NCBI GenBank assembly: GCA_030762175.1
Contig: CM060842.1
Span: forward strand, 66,589,001 to 66,653,000
From: Metallyticus violacea
Taxonomy: Eukaryota; Arthropoda; Insecta; Mantodea; Metallyticidae
Direction of reading: 5' to 3'
Length of the DNA stretch: 64,000 bases
Shown: one piece after another, positions 10,205 through 21,764 of the stretch
Layout of the letters: the number at the start of each line of letters is the position of its first letter
Numbering within the stretch: the stretch's first letter is position 1
Program-made: the position numbers and the translations under genes
The notes under the pieces: generated by a model
Told to the model about the DNA's origin: nothing
Database searches by the model: none
The model's input: the letters and a program-made list of their open reading frames with translations, nothing else

Positions 10205-10510
10205 TAATTATAAAAGCAGAAAAAGATAAAACACTAAGAGAAAGTCACATTTGTTATCGCTATATTTCAAACTACTAAGAGTTCTTCTATGGCAAGAAGA
10301 CAAGTGTCTTCCCTCCCTCTTACACACTCTTTTGTTACTTGTTTTATCTGTTTCCATGCATAACGTAATTTTCAATATTCAATATTTATTTTTACCATCT
10401 TAACTAGAAGAATTCTAGTAGTTCTAGTAGTTCTAGTGATTATGAGTGTGACTTTCTCTTAGTGTTTTATCCTTTTCTGCTTTTATAATTACTGTTAATT
10501 TTACACACAC
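10205..10510. repeat. Foldback repeat family F, full copy with loop insert
   Basis: Left arm AAAAGCAGAAAAAGATAAAAC...AGTCACA...GAGTTCTTCTA (10212-10290) pairs with right arm AGAAGAATTCTAG...TGTGACTTTCTCTTAGTG..TTTTATCCTTTTCTGCTTTT (10405-10488). A roughly 110-bp loop (CTTACACACTCTTTTGTTAC...) lies between. Related copies: 4505-4710 (right half) and 18182-18352 (no loop insert). Confidence 0.75.
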
Positions 10511-10726
10511 ACAAACAAACTTTTAAACTTATTTAACGTGGGGAAGCAATTTTCTATCTCATTGCCAAGGGTGCTGCAAATGCATTAAAGTTTGGAATCA
10601 CTAAACTAATGATTAATTTCTTGCTCTCCATAAGGAGTTATTGACCTACAGTATATAGATATCAAAGATTGTGGCAGTATTTACAGTATGATTCTATTCT
10701 ATGCATATTTTGCCACTGTAAGCAAA

Positions 10727-10965
10727 GATTCTTATGGGGAGGTCTGTGGTTTGATTCCTGCCAGAGCTATCATCACAGAGGTTTCTTCACTCATCAATGG
10801 AAAATGCTATGGAGAGGTTTTAATACCCTAAACTTAGGCCTGAAACACTTTTTTTTCCTTATAATTTTCACATATTGTCATCATTCACCTTGATGCCTCA
10901 TAGTGAAAATGGACATTACTGCTACTTACAAAAAGATCACTTAACTTCTATTCGACAATTTAATT
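10727..10965 (+). repeat. SINE-L (tRNA-Leu/Ser-like head) fragment
   Basis: Degraded copy: GGGAGGTCTGTGGTTTGATTCCTGCCAG (B-box region), AGGTTTCTTCACTCATCAATGG, ACCCTAAACTTAGGCCTG and ATAGTGAAAATGGACATTA match the SINE at 42864-43130. The A-box half is missing or unrecognisable. Confidence 0.7.
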
Positions 10966-11053
10966 TCTTCAAACACTTTATTACTTCCTATTATTATATT
11001 TATTATTCTATTCGACAATTTAATTTCTTCCAACACTTTATTACTTCCTATAG
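10937..11053 (+). repeat. 70-bp local tandem duplication
   Basis: TTCTATTCGACAATTTAATTTCTTC...CACTTTATTACTTCCTAT at about 10939 recurs at 11009 with one base change. It sits directly upstream of the LINE-A 5' end. Confidence 0.85.
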
Positions 11054-11205
11054 GGAGTTGCAAGCTGAAGCTGATTGAAGACGGACGTGTCTACACATGC
11101 TCCGTGTGCAGTAGGTACAATGGGTATATCGATAGAAATCTATCACGTTAGAATTGGCCTTTTCCATAAAAAAAAAATTAAAATGGTTTCAATAATTAAG
11201 TGACC

Positions 11206-11493
11206 ATGATTTGGTACGGCTTTGTGTTGACGGCATTATTGGTGATCGGCAGAGTGGAATTAAATCCCAATCCGGAAATGGAGCAGGTTGTCAGAATGCT
11301 AAAGGGAATATCAGAAGAAATTACTGATTTGAGAAAGATGAAGAGGCTAGAAACGAGAACAAGCAGATTAACAGAAGATATGAGAGAGATTGTTGCAAAC
11401 TATCAAGAAAGAGTGGAACAAGATCTCGTAAACCATGACCAAAGGATAAGGAGGCTGGAAAAAGCAGAGGGAAATAACAGAAAAAAAACTTAG
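11206..11493 (+). pseudogene. LINE-A ORF1 relic, 2A-like N-terminus and coiled coil
   Basis: Starts MIWYG with a hydrophobic FVLTALLVIG, then RVELNPNP (11251-11274), a near-match to the 2A consensus D-V/I-E-x-N-P-G-P with Gly changed to Asn and Asp to Arg. A coiled coil follows (MLKGISEEITDLRKM, RLTEDMREIVANYQERVEQ, RIRRLEKAE). The ATG at 11206 is preferred over an upstream GTG because the other copy aligns from the same ATG. Frame ends at 11493. Later homology with copy 1 (LLKQMKNAREEGKIAYLKG at 11549-11605) shows the original ORF was longer, with an internal deletion. Confidence 0.75.
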
Positions 11494-12159
11494 GGGTATG
11501 AAGATATTCATCAAGCAAGATTATGGGAAAGAAAAAAGAGAATATAGGGCTACTTTATTGAAGCAAATGAAAAATGCCAGAGAGGAAGGCAAGATTGCAT
11601 ACCTTAAGGGTTTGAACCTCTTCATAGACAGAAAGAAACAGGACATGAATGGACAAAATAACAATAGTTGCGGGCTCAGTTAGCAGAGAGGATCAAAGTC
11701 CAGGTATTCAAAGTGACAGCAGAGAAGAGGAAATAGCAAAAGGAGAGAAGAGGAAAGATGAACAGCTGAAGACATCACCATGACTCATTGTAGAGTCTCC
11801 TCAATAGCTGTGAGAGTATGCCAACAGAGAAGCGCGCAGTGCTATGGCTGGTCTGAATATGTGCAGTTAGGCCGGAATGAGTGTAGTCTCCACGCCTGGT
11901 GGAAGTATTATGCAGGTAGAGGAACACAGAGTTACGTCAGACTTACAAGGCGAGACTTACAAGAAGCAAAGCAAAGTTGAAGCACTATAGGTTTAGGAGA
12001 AAGGATTCAGTGTAGGGATTGTGTACCTTATCTATAGTATGCTGGAATGTTGAAGGGTTAATAACGAAAATACGAAATGGTGACAATCATCAGATAATCA
12101 AGTGGGCAGTTGTGTTAGCAGTGGTATAGACATGGATATTAAATAATTCTGTCATCAAT

Positions 12160-12800
12160 GTCATGGGATATGATTATTATGGGGGAAAAAAAGGGGTGAA
12201 AGATAAAGGAAAAGGTTGGGTATGTGGTGGCATAGGGTTATTTATGAGAAGAGATAAAGGTTTTAAAATTAAGGTTGAAAAGAATTTAGAATGTGATAAA
12301 GTGCTGTGGTGTAAATTCAATGTTGTATGTGGAAGAAGTACACATGTGTATTTAGGTATTGTTTATATTCCACCTAGCTCTTCAAGCTTCTATGATTCAA
12401 ATTTTTTATTAAATTGAGACAAAACATTGAAGAACTACAGGACAAATACAGATGAAGAATTAATGCTAGTGGGGGGTCTAAATGCAAGAATAGGGGAAGA
12501 ACAGATTAGGGTAGATTTTAATGCCTGGGGTCCAATAGAAGCAAATTTAGAGAAGCGTTGTAGTAATGATAAAGTTTCCAATAATGAGGGCAAAAAATTA
12601 ATAAGAGTTCTGTGAAGAGAACAACTTCTTGATGTGTAATGAGTAAAAGGGAAAGATGAGGGAGGAGAATTCACTTTTAGAAATAAAAATGGGCATAGTG
12701 TTATAGATTATATGTTATATATCTTAGGCATGGATAGGTATATAGTTGCCTTTGAGATTATGGATATGATAAGTGCAAATAATCACTTCCCATTAAGAAT
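12160..12800 (+). pseudogene. LINE-A APE-type endonuclease domain relic
   Basis: GGIGLFMRRDKGFKIKVEKN, DKVLWCKFNV and HVYLGIVYIPPSSSSFYDSN (12163-12417) give the central strands of an APE-like endonuclease. LMLVGGLNARIGEEQ (12462-12506) corresponds to the GDFNARIG motif with the catalytic Asp changed to Gly. GHSVIDYMLY and the SDH-equivalent (SANNHFPLRMEI, near 12770-12810) follow, with the SDH Asp also lost. Frameshifts near 12415 and 12615. Inactive. Confidence 0.85.
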
Positions 12801-12893
12801 GGAGATCAAACGATAGAATATAGTAGGAGGGAGCAAAATTTCTGGTTAGGTAGCCAATTGAAACACTACAGATGGATAAATGATTTAGCTTAA

Positions 12894-14785
12894 ATGTTTC
12901 ATACAAAGTTAAATCAAGAAGTGGAACGTAAGGGGGCCAGATATTTGTTAGCATTATTAAAGGATAGAAAAAGTGAAGAATGTATTTTTAGTATAGAGGA
13001 GGCTGTTAAAAAAGCAGGAAACAAAATGAAAGTGTTTGAGGGGAGATTAAAAGTGAATGATAGCTGGTATGATAAAGAATGTGCAGTTACAAGAAGAAGG
13101 GTACTGAGGGAGCTAAAATGTTGGAGACAAACAGGAGAGGAGACATAGGGGCAGTTACCTTGTAGAAAGATGGGGATACGGGTGCTTATTAGAGGTAAAA
13201 AGGAAGAGTGGGGAGAGAAGCTTAGCCATAAATTAAACAAGCAGCGAAGAAGAATGACAACAAGGCAATTTGGACAATGATAGGTAAAATGCTCAAAAAA
13301 AGGGAGGAGATTATGTGGTGCCACCAACAGAGTGGTATAAGTTTTTTCAGGGCCTTTTGGGAGTAAAAACTTTGGTTATTCAAGATAATTTGAATATTGA
13401 CCATTTATGAAAAATAGAATAGATAGCAAAATTACTTCAAGTGAAGTTTTGGTACAAATTAAGACCTAACAAAGCATGTGGAATAGATGGAATACCAGGG
13501 GAATGTTGGAAAGCTCAAGTAGAAGACCTTAACAGATTAAACATATTGGGGCAATTACTGAACACAATCTTTGAAGAAGTAAAGATACCAAAAAATTGGA
13601 GAGTGGGAATTGTAACACCAATTTATTAAGGTAAAGGTGATATTAGGAACCCAGCAAATTATAGAGGAATTAGTTTTCTTTGAATTATTGGGAAAGTTTT
13701 CACTGGAGTGTTAGCAAAAAGATTACAAGAATGGGCACAGAAAGAAAAGAAAATCAGTATTTCAATCAGGCTTCAGGAAAGGTAAAAGAACAGTTAAATA
13801 TATTTTTATAATTAGAACATTAGTCGATAAATGTATTAGTAACAAAAGAGGTATAATCTATTTGTTGTTTCTGGACTTGGAAAAATCTTTTGATGCAATT
13901 TCTAGAGAAACACTTTGGGTTAAACTGAGAGAGAAAGGAGTAAGCCAGAATTTTAGAAAGGCAATTCAAAATATTTATAAGGAAAACAAATTTTATTAAA
14001 TATGAGAGAGGGAGAGTTACAGGAAAAATATCAAACAATGTAGGTCTAAGACAAGGGTGTAAATTAAGCTGAATTCTCTTCAATCTGTTCATTGATGTTT
14101 TAGAAGAAATTAGCAAAGGTAATGTACATTTGTCAACTATAAATAATATAGATACCAGGCCTACTCTTTGCAGATGATTTGGTAATACGTTCTTTAACAA
14201 GTGTAGGATTAAAATGATCATTAGAAACTATAGGCACATTTTATAGAGAATGGGGGCTTAAGATAAATAAAAACAAATCTAAGATTATGGTAATGAAAAA
14301 AGGTTTCAAATTAAAAAAAAAAACAGGAAAAATGTTGGTGGAGGGCACAGAAATTGAAGTTGTCAAGAAAACTGATTATTTAGGTGTCAGATTGTCTAGT
14401 AATGGGAAATGGAGAGATCAAAAAAGGAAAGGGGTAGCAGAAGGAAAAGCAGTCATGAGTGTAATCGGATCTTGTGTAAGCAAAATATCAAATATGCAAA
14501 TTAAAATGGTTAGAGAGAATATATGCCTCAATAGTGGAGTGCAGAATGAAGTATGGAATAGGAATTTGGGGCCCAGACGAAGCATGGAAAGGGATAAATA
14601 GATTATTTTGTAGATTTGTTCTAGGCTTACCTAGGTCACCTAATGAGATTGCCCTAATGGAACTAGGAAGATTGGACTATAAAAGCAAGATCATAGAAAG
14701 AGTGTTGAAATATTGGTATAGAATAGGGAGACTAGAGGAGGAGAATATCATTAATCAGTGTTTGGTAGCACAAGGAAAAAATTAA
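12894..14785 (+). pseudogene. LINE-A reverse transcriptase relic
   Basis: Linker (12894-13148), then RT: KFWYKLRPNKACGIDGIPGE (13441-13500), NWRVGIVTPIY, NPANYRGISFL, FRKGKRTVKYIFIIRTLVDK with LLFLDLEKSFDAISRE (motif A), VGLRQGCKLS.ILFNLFIDVL (motif B), LLFADDLVI (catalytic FADD near 14163-14185, intact), WGLKINKNKSKIMVMKKGFK, and VKKTDYLGVRLSSNGKW. Thumb-like residues run to 14785 (GRLDYKSKIIERVLKYWYRI). At least five stops or frameshifts. No RNase H motif recognised. Confidence 0.9.
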
Positions 14786-15013
14786 GGGGAGAGAAACTTG
14801 GTTATCTAAAATTCAAAATATCCTACAGGAAGTGGGCATGGGACTAGTATGGTACAAAAGAGAAGGATTGGGTAAAGGATTTTGGAAAGAGATAACAATT
14901 AGAATTGAGGATATAGAAAAACAGGAAATATGGGCAAATCTTAACATCAAAAAATCTCTGAAATTATATAGTACACTAAAAAATGTGTGAGGAAGAGAAA
15001 GATATATTGAAAT

Positions 15014-15217
15014 TTGTATAAGATAGAAAGAGAAGGGTTGGCATGGTTTAGAACAGGAGTAAAATATGGATTAAAAAATGGATACACTAAGGGGAAATGT
15101 CTTATGTGTGCAGAACCAGATAGTACTTGGCATTGTATACTAGAATGTAAGCAAACTAAGTTTTGGAGGGAACAGTTCCTATTACGAAAACTGGTAAACC
15201 TACTAGATGAACATTAA
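15014..15217 (+). pseudogene. LINE-A C-terminal Cys/His motif
   Basis: LAWFRTGVKYGLKNG then CLMCAEPDSTWHCILEC: spacing C-x2-C-x7-H-x4-C, the CCHC-type motif found at the C-terminus of many APE-type LINE ORF2 proteins. KFWREQFL follows. The frame stops at 15217 near where the 3' untranslated end begins. Confidence 0.8.
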
Positions 15218-15715
15218 GGAACTAGGAAGATACATAGGCAAGGTAAGACAAAAAAGGTTATGGGTGTAAAATGCTAAGGAAATGTGCTTGAGAATGATAT
15301 TGTCAGATAGTGAAAGGAGAATGAAATGAGTAGGGGAGGGTATGGGACTAATTATCTAGTATTAGTTAAACAGGATCCTTATACACAATAACCAGGGTGT
15401 TAGTGTGTATAAGGTCCTAAGGAATAAGCAACTCTCAAGGATAGAATTTTGGCTGAATGGGTTTAATTAAAAAAGAAGGAAGGTTTAGTATTGCAGCAAA
15501 TATAATTTAATATTATATTGAATGTATAAATTACTTTTAATGTTATGTTTTGTTTTTGGTTGGATCGAAGCCCAGTCCCCTGGATATTCCAGTAGGTAGC
15601 CGATGATGAACCGGGGACTGGGGGCTGAGCCAATCAAATTGGAATAAATTTTTATTGGATTCAGTACCTTTTGGAATTGCCGAAGGCACTGTTCCTAATT
15701 GTTATATTTAAAAGA

Positions 15716-17100
15716 ATTATTTTGCATAATTCAACAGTAAGTGGAGCATAAGATTATCAAATCGACTCACTAGATAATTAAGAACATAATAGTCGCTTCA
15801 TTGTATTGGTTCCGACACAAAATTAAATGTTATAATTACTACTACTTTCTATAGGACCAGGATTCATTACAAACCTACAGTAATAAGTAGAAAGTCCATA
15901 TTATTGAAATGAAAAGAAAAACATTCAACAGATTTTTTTAAAGAACCACTCTGTACTTTGACGCTTACTGTTAATATGATTTGTTTCCATATCCACTACT
16001 TCACTGGAGCTCACCAGCAGCATGTTGTACCTCCATCACTGCTAACATCTGTTACCTTATGCTACTATTATATTGAGAGTAAAGTTATACGTTTCTCACA
16101 AGTTTACTTTTGTCATCAAAGCTGTGCTAAATTATGGTGGAAACAATAAATAAAATGCTATTTGCAGATGAATGTAAAGCATATTATGCACCTACAGCTT
16201 CTGCATTGAAATATGTATATGTGCACAAGAAATATCCATTTCTAATCCACACGCAATGAAATACTCAAACCCTTACATCATGTATAGGAAAGAGGCAATA
16301 ATTTATTCTAATATACCTAGAGAAAGACTTAAATGTTCTTATGTGTGGTATCCAATGGGTTTTTTTTAAGATAACTAAAATTATTAACTGCAACAAACAC
16401 CAGATCATTCAAATGAATGCAGACTGACTGTTTCAAGAATTACAAAAACAGCTATAAATATGTAAGACATGTAACATTTAAATATTCCACTCTCTGAGGG
16501 CAACTAAATGTTAATTTTTAACAGTAATTTATTTTCAAAACTCATTATTAATATCCTTAGATACTATCAATTTTAATTTGTTAAAACTCCAGTGAGAACA
16601 AGACAGTTTATTGCATATGACCTTCCTAAAATATCTCTCAGATGAAACAAAATCTTCCAAAAAAATAGTAGCTGACATATGTCTATATATAGTATATGTT
16701 TGGTATTTACTTTAAAAACAAATTAAAAAAGCAAACCTAGTAAAATGAGTATTTTGGGTTTATAAAGAAAATAAAATAAAGCATTAAATTTTTCAGAGGG
16801 GCAAAAGAAAAAAATATCCTTCCAAGAAAGGTAACTTAAGCTGGACTCCAGCCTGTGACCTTTGCTTTTGTAGCAGTTTCAGAATCATGTCCCAGACAAA
16901 TGATCCTTTGAAAGAACTATTAAGAGTACATTTGTAAACAATATGAGGGGACATATTCATAACATACTTTTATCTTAGGGTAAATGGGAATGTTTAGCTG
17001 AAATGCACTGAAACAAAGCTGTTAACAGATGACAATTGATGTGGCAAGTCTATCACATGGTATCCTACAAGAATGTATTAAATATATTCACACTAACTTC
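15716..17100. other. No recognisable gene; AT-rich
   Basis: Short frames only, none with a motif. I looked here for a further CRAMP1 exon downstream of 17731 and found none that could be supported. Confidence 0.5.
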
Positions 17101-17240
17101 ACTTACATATAAAACATTTGGACATGTTTCCAGGGAATCACTCCCATCATCAACTGTTAACTGACTACTGGATTTGGTGAAGTTATAGGATGTTTACCAC
17201 TCCATTGTCTACAGCTTCATAAGTATAATTTAATTAACTA
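17100..17240 (-). mobile_element. PLE terminal-repeat fragment with hammerhead-like relic
   Basis: On the minus strand: TTGATGA (17153-17147), T, stem II GGGA/TCCC, GAAA (17030-type box at 17130-17127), ACATGT, C, then CAAATG...TATGTAAG. The flank ACTCCATTGTCTACAGCTTC resembles the PLE-A family sequence at 4930 and 30855. GUC-type triplet and GAAA intact; the first core C is T. Confidence 0.6.
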
Positions 17241-17730
17241 TCACATGATGTTAAACTGCACAAGGCAAGGGAGCAAAGATATTATGGTGCATGAGGAACT
17301 ACTCAAGATTTGAGTAGCTGCTGATATTTTGCACACAAACCACCGATGGTCAAATGTTTGCTTATTCTTGTCTCTCAAGCTAGTATTTCACACATGTGCA
17401 TAACTCAGTGCAGAAGCAATAATTACATTATGCCACAATGCTTTTCGTGCACTGATAGCAATTCATTTTTTTAAGTGCTGCTGTGTTCAGTAAATTGAAG
17501 GATACATATATCATGTAATTCCAACTTACAACACGAATAAAATTGTTCTCTTTTAAGGATAAAAGAAAAATGAACAAAATCCCTACACATTCAAAAATTG
17601 CAAGATAGAGTCACATAATAATTGGCTAACATTTGTACTGCAGCTTGCATACATGCTGTGTCTGCTGTAATTACTTTTAAGAGCAATAAATATCAATCTA
17701 ATTTATTTATCTTATTTCCTTTAAGCTTAC

Positions 17731-17928
17731 CTTAGCTTGTTTGTTGTTACTGTTCAGTTTTGCTATAGAAATCAATTTCTGTAATGTTTCAGCAAGAGGC
17801 CCTGGAAGCTGCTTTGCAGTTGGGTCAACAATACCCTTACTAGCTTCTTCTGCAGAACTTTTATTGGTAACAGCTTTTATTGGTTCTTCCCACCGGTATT
17901 CAAGTTGTAATTTTGAATCACAACCAAA
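17731..17928 (-). CDS. CRAMP1: CRAMP1 exon, SKLQLEYRW block
   Basis: The acceptor is TTTCTGTTGCTTCAG and the donor is AAG|GTAAGC at 17730. The exon is exactly 66 codons in phase 0. It encodes FGCDSKLQLEYRWEE and, after a Ser/Ala-rich linker, a LAETLQKLISIAKLN helix-like segment. The first part directly continues the YLM block of the 30.1-kb exon. The second resembles the LL-KLIS segment that follows in vertebrate CRAMP1. A good consensus donor shows that coding continues in an exon further left, which I could not find in 1-17730. Confidence 0.88.
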
Positions 17929-18181
17929 CTGAAGCAACAGAAATAATGGTATAATATTACATTTAGAACAAATAAAAATTAAATGATTCTCTTCCTTTAA
18001 TTGCTATTAATTATGTGCTGTTATCTAACTCTTAATTTGTGCATCATATTCCCAAATTACATTAAAAATGTCATTTTCTAGGAATTATCATTTTCACTTT
18101 CTTTACTGGAACACTAATATATTTGTTCTATTACCCTGTAAGCCTATTCAACATTTTTCAAATATATATATTAACAATGTT

Positions 18182-18352
18182 AGAAAAGCAGAAAAGGATA
18201 AAACACCAAGATAAAGTCACAGATTTGCAATCACTATATTTTGAACTGCTAGAGTTCTTCTAGGCCATAGAAGAACTCTAGCAATTCCAAATATAGCAAT
18301 TGCAAATCTGTGACTTTTTCTTACGTGTTTTTTTCCTTTTCTGCTTTTCCAA
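18182..18352. repeat. Foldback repeat family F, compact palindrome
   Basis: About 80-bp arms meet almost without a loop: AGAAAAGCAGAAAAGGATAA...GAGTTCTTCTA then CATAGAAGAACTC...TTTCCTTTTCTGCTTTTC. It would form a long hairpin in the intron transcript if it lies within the CRAMP1 transcription unit downstream of exon 17731-17928. Confidence 0.85.
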
Positions 18353-18629
18353 TTGTTGTTAATTTAGTTACATTGTTAACAGTGTTACATTATTTATATA
18401 TATATATATTACATCAGGTTTATGGTGACCCTATGGCACAAAATGCTGACAGAATGCATTAAGATAATAGCAAAACAATAACATTCATTCTTAAGAATTG
18501 TCACATAATAACATCTCCAAATGTTGTTAGTGAGAACCATTTTCAAGGGGAATATGGAGAAATTGAAAAATTAAAATAAGGAATTAGTGCCACATGTTGA
18601 GGAAAACCATTGTTATTGGTTTCACACTA

Positions 18630-19190
18630 AAGTGGGTAAACTTACCAGATGAAATAAGAGGTAGAAGAATTTTAAATTTAAAATCAGATGAAAACACTAA
18701 GGAACTAGGAAGATACATAGGCAAGGTAAGACAAAAAAGGTTATGGGTGTAAAATGCTTAGGAAATGTGCTTAAGAATAATATTGTCAGATAGTGAAAGG
18801 AGGATGAAATGAGTAGGGGAGGGTATGGGACTAATTATCTAGTATTAGTTAAACAGGATCCTTATTCACCAATAACTAGGGTGTTAGCGTGTATAAGGTC
18901 CTAAGGAATAAGCAACTCTCAAGGACAGAATTATGGCCAAATGGTTTAATTAAAAATGAAGGAAGGTTTAGTATTGTGGGAAACATAACTTAATACTGTA
19001 TAAATTATTTTAATGTTGTGCTTTGTTTTTGGTTGGATCGAAGCTTAGTTCCCCGAATATTCCAGTAGGTAGTTGCTGATGAAGCGGGGACTGGGGGGCT
19101 GAGCCAATCAAACTGGAAAAAAATTTGATTGGAGTCAGTGCCTTCTTGAATTGCAGAAGGCACTGTTCCTAATTGTTATATTTAAAAGCA
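18630..19190 (+). mobile_element. LINE-A 5'-truncated 3' fragment
   Basis: From ACTAAGGAACTAGGAAGATAC (18696) to GGCACTGTTCCTAATTGTTATATTTAAAAGC (19190) this matches 15211-15715 closely, including CAGGATCCTTAT, AAGGTCCTAAGGAATAAGC and the ATTCCAGTAGGTAG block. Typical dead-on-arrival truncated LINE insertion. It gives the family's 3' boundary near AATTGTTATATTTAAAAG. Confidence 0.9.
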
Positions 19191-19788
19191 AATTTTTTTT
19201 ATTTGTATTTGTTTTGTTAAAAAAATCTGTATGTGAAGCATGAGAAAAAAATACTATACTACTACTATTGGTTTCACATTGTTTTGCTTTATTTATATTG
19301 CCAACACTGCCACCAATACCTACAACACCATCGCCACTGCACACATCACCACAAATTTCATGTATTATTTTGTTTGTATTTTAAAAATTAAATTAAATAC
19401 AACCTGATACTTATTTCCCATTAATAGTTATTATTGGCAAGCATGTTTCTCACATAAGTAATCTGTTAGGCATATTACAATGAACTGTAGAAGAGCAGAC
19501 CAAGTGGTTACACATACTAATGTGCTAGATTTAATACCAGTGGCCATAAGTGGGAATTCTGGCAAATACCTATATCATTTACAGTAATGTAGTCTGTCAA
19601 TTCTCAGTGTATGCATTACAGCTGAACTAAGCTACGGTCCTCTGCCACCCATGTGAAAAACTCCTGTTTATTTGTGCTTCATAGATTAAAATGACTGATG
19701 CCTATAAGAAATATTTTTTTCGAAAACTGTAAAAATCAGTCTAAGGCATCAGTAATGTAATGTGCAGAATGTGCAATTACATTGTAGA
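19191..19788. other. No recognisable gene
   Basis: Nothing supported beyond short open frames. Confidence 0.5.
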
Positions 19789-19796
19789 TATACTAT

Positions 19797-20353
19797 AAAG
19801 AAGCGGTTCTCAACCTATGGTATGCGAAATACTGCCAGGTGGTATGTAAAAATTTTAGCAAATAAGATAAATTAACATTTGTTTTACATTAAAGAACTGT
19901 GTTTAGCTAACCAAGCTCAACCATCACACTGAAACAAAAGCGTGAGCCAGAAATTAGTTAAATTTGTAAAGTTAATAGCTTTTACTGATTGTAAGTCTGA
20001 GTACTGGAGTACCAGTATCAGGAATATATATATGTTTGTCGAAGTTTGTTTATGCATTCATTCACTATATTTTAACTTCAAGAAAATTAATTTTTAAGAT
20101 GTTTCACAGAACAATCTATTGAATTGGAATGGATTGAAAAATTTTTCATCCAATAAATATATAAATCTAAATACTACCTACATACAAGAAATAATTAAAT
20201 AAATTTAGTATTGTTATAAATGTAGAGAAATGCTTATTTTTACCTTTATATCATAATATCATGCATTCCCCTTATATTTTCTTACCGGTACATCTAATAT
20301 TCTCCATTGAATGTAATGGTATGTCATTGGAAAAGGTTGAGAACCCCCTACTG
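19797..20353. mobile_element. hAT-like non-autonomous element
   Basis: Left end AAAGAAGCGGTTCTCAACC and right end (reverse complement) CAGTAGGGGGTTCTCAACC share the GGTTCTCAACC of hAT-type TIRs. Flanks TATACTAT (19789-19796) and TATAGTAT (20354-20361) make a 7-of-8 match for an 8-bp target-site duplication, the hAT length. The interior (TACTGCCAGGTGGTATG) has no coding region. Confidence 0.65.
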
Positions 20354-20689
20354 TATAGTATTCTGTTATTGAAGCATACTTTTCTATTAGTTTCTTCTAA
20401 TGATGTTTATCTCTTCATGCTGTGCCCCTTATATACTAATAGGTATAGATGAATGTTTCTCTCTTAATTCTGATTGGCTGAGATTAGCCAATGGAGTATT
20501 TTCTAATAGTGGTTTCCAGATATTGCTGAGGCATATGTTAACTTCTCTGTTCATGTTCTCTCGACTCTTATATAGAGAAGGTGCCAAAAAATGTATACAT
20601 GCCTCAAGCAAAGAAAAAAATGTGTTAACATAATAAAACTGAATTCACACAAACAGAAAATGATGAGCGCAATTCATCTTAGACTTTTA

Positions 20690-21720
20690 CAGTTATAACA
20701 ATTGCTCAAAATGCCGACCATCAGCGTCGATACACTTCTGAGAACATTGAACTACTTATTGAGTAACATTAGCAAAAATGTTCTCAGCAATTGCAGCACA
20801 TGCCCTTTCAATTTCTTCCCGAATGCTGCCAGTGTAGCTGGTTTTCTGCGGTATGCAACATCCTTAAGAGTTCCCCATAGGTAGAGGTCCAATGGAGTTA
20901 TATCCGGAGAATGCAGTGCAAACTCAATCGGTCCTCTTTGTCCTATCCATTGCCTTGCAAGATTGTCATCAAGGTACACACGTACATCTTGGGTGGTGCT
21001 GCACCATCCTGTTAGAAGTACAATTCCTCATTTCCATAGAGTGTATGAATGGCAGGTAAAACGGATGTGTGTATCATGTTCAGGTACACTGGGCCGGTTA
21101 ATGTTCCTTCAAAAAAGAATGGTCCAATTAACCCCTAAATGACAACATGACAACATTAATTCCACGTAAATTAACAGCTTTTTCCAAAATAACATCTGGA
21201 TTGTTTGCAGACTAGTAGACACAGTTATGCCAGTTAACAGTTCTGTTCAACTTAAAATTGTGCCACATTGGACCAAACAACTTTCCCCATAAAGGCCTCA
21301 TCCTCTTGCACCATGTTCCAAAACCATTCACAGTACTGCATTCTGTGATTAGGGTCATCTTCATTTAATTCATGCAAAAATCTTGGGATGAAAACTTTCA
21401 ACTTTGCTGTTTTAATAACACAACGTATGCTGGTTCTGCTAATCCCAGTCTCACATGCACATTGCTGTGTAGATTTCTGCAGCAAGTCCTCAAAACGTTC
21501 CAAAACCACAGCCGAGGATGTTGGAATTGTTGCTGTGCGAGGTCTCCCAGATCTGCTGGGAGACCTCGCATACAGTAGCAGGAATCTCAAATTTGTCTGG
21601 AATGCATGCAATTGTTACTCGCATTGGCAGTCCTGTTCTGTACATACATCTCCATTGCCTTTGAACTTCAAAAACATTCTCGGCTCCATTTTGTTGTAGC
21701 AACACTATCAGAATGTAATG
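20690..21720 (-). pseudogene. Tc1/mariner-superfamily DDE transposase relic
   Basis: Reads across frames from an N-terminal part (MRVTIACIPDKFEIPATVCE) and an HTH linker (RSGRPRTATIPTSSAVVLER, CACETGISRTSIRCVIKTA) to HELNEDDPNHRMQYCEWFW, KVVWSNVAQF, then FQDGA-like QDGAAP near 21020, RQWIGQRGPIEFALHSPDIT and PLDLYLWGTLKDVAYRRK, ending near CIDADGRHFEQL at 20700. This is the widespread arthropod transposase type with RSPDLTPLDFFLWG. The first catalytic Asp (WSDEAQF in intact proteins) is Asn. Several frameshifts. Nearly full length but dead. Confidence 0.87.
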
Positions 21721-21764
21721 GGAGTCACATCTGTTTACAGAACATACAATAATCTTGGCTTCAT

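Larger units (their letters stand above)
11054..15715 (+). mobile_element. LINE-A copy 2, nearly full length (APE endonuclease + RT)
   Basis: 5' leader, ORF1 (11206-11493), a relic stretch to about 12100, APE-type endonuclease (12160-12800), RT (13400-14600), C-terminal CCHC-like motif (15095-15160), then a non-coding 3' end (AAGCCCAGTCCCCTGGATATTCCAGTAGG...GAAGGCACTGTTCCTAATTG) that recurs in the fragment at 18630-19190. It lacks long terminal repeats. The clade is not certain: domain order fits APE-type LINEs of the Jockey/I/R1-like or CR1-like groups. Confidence 0.88.
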
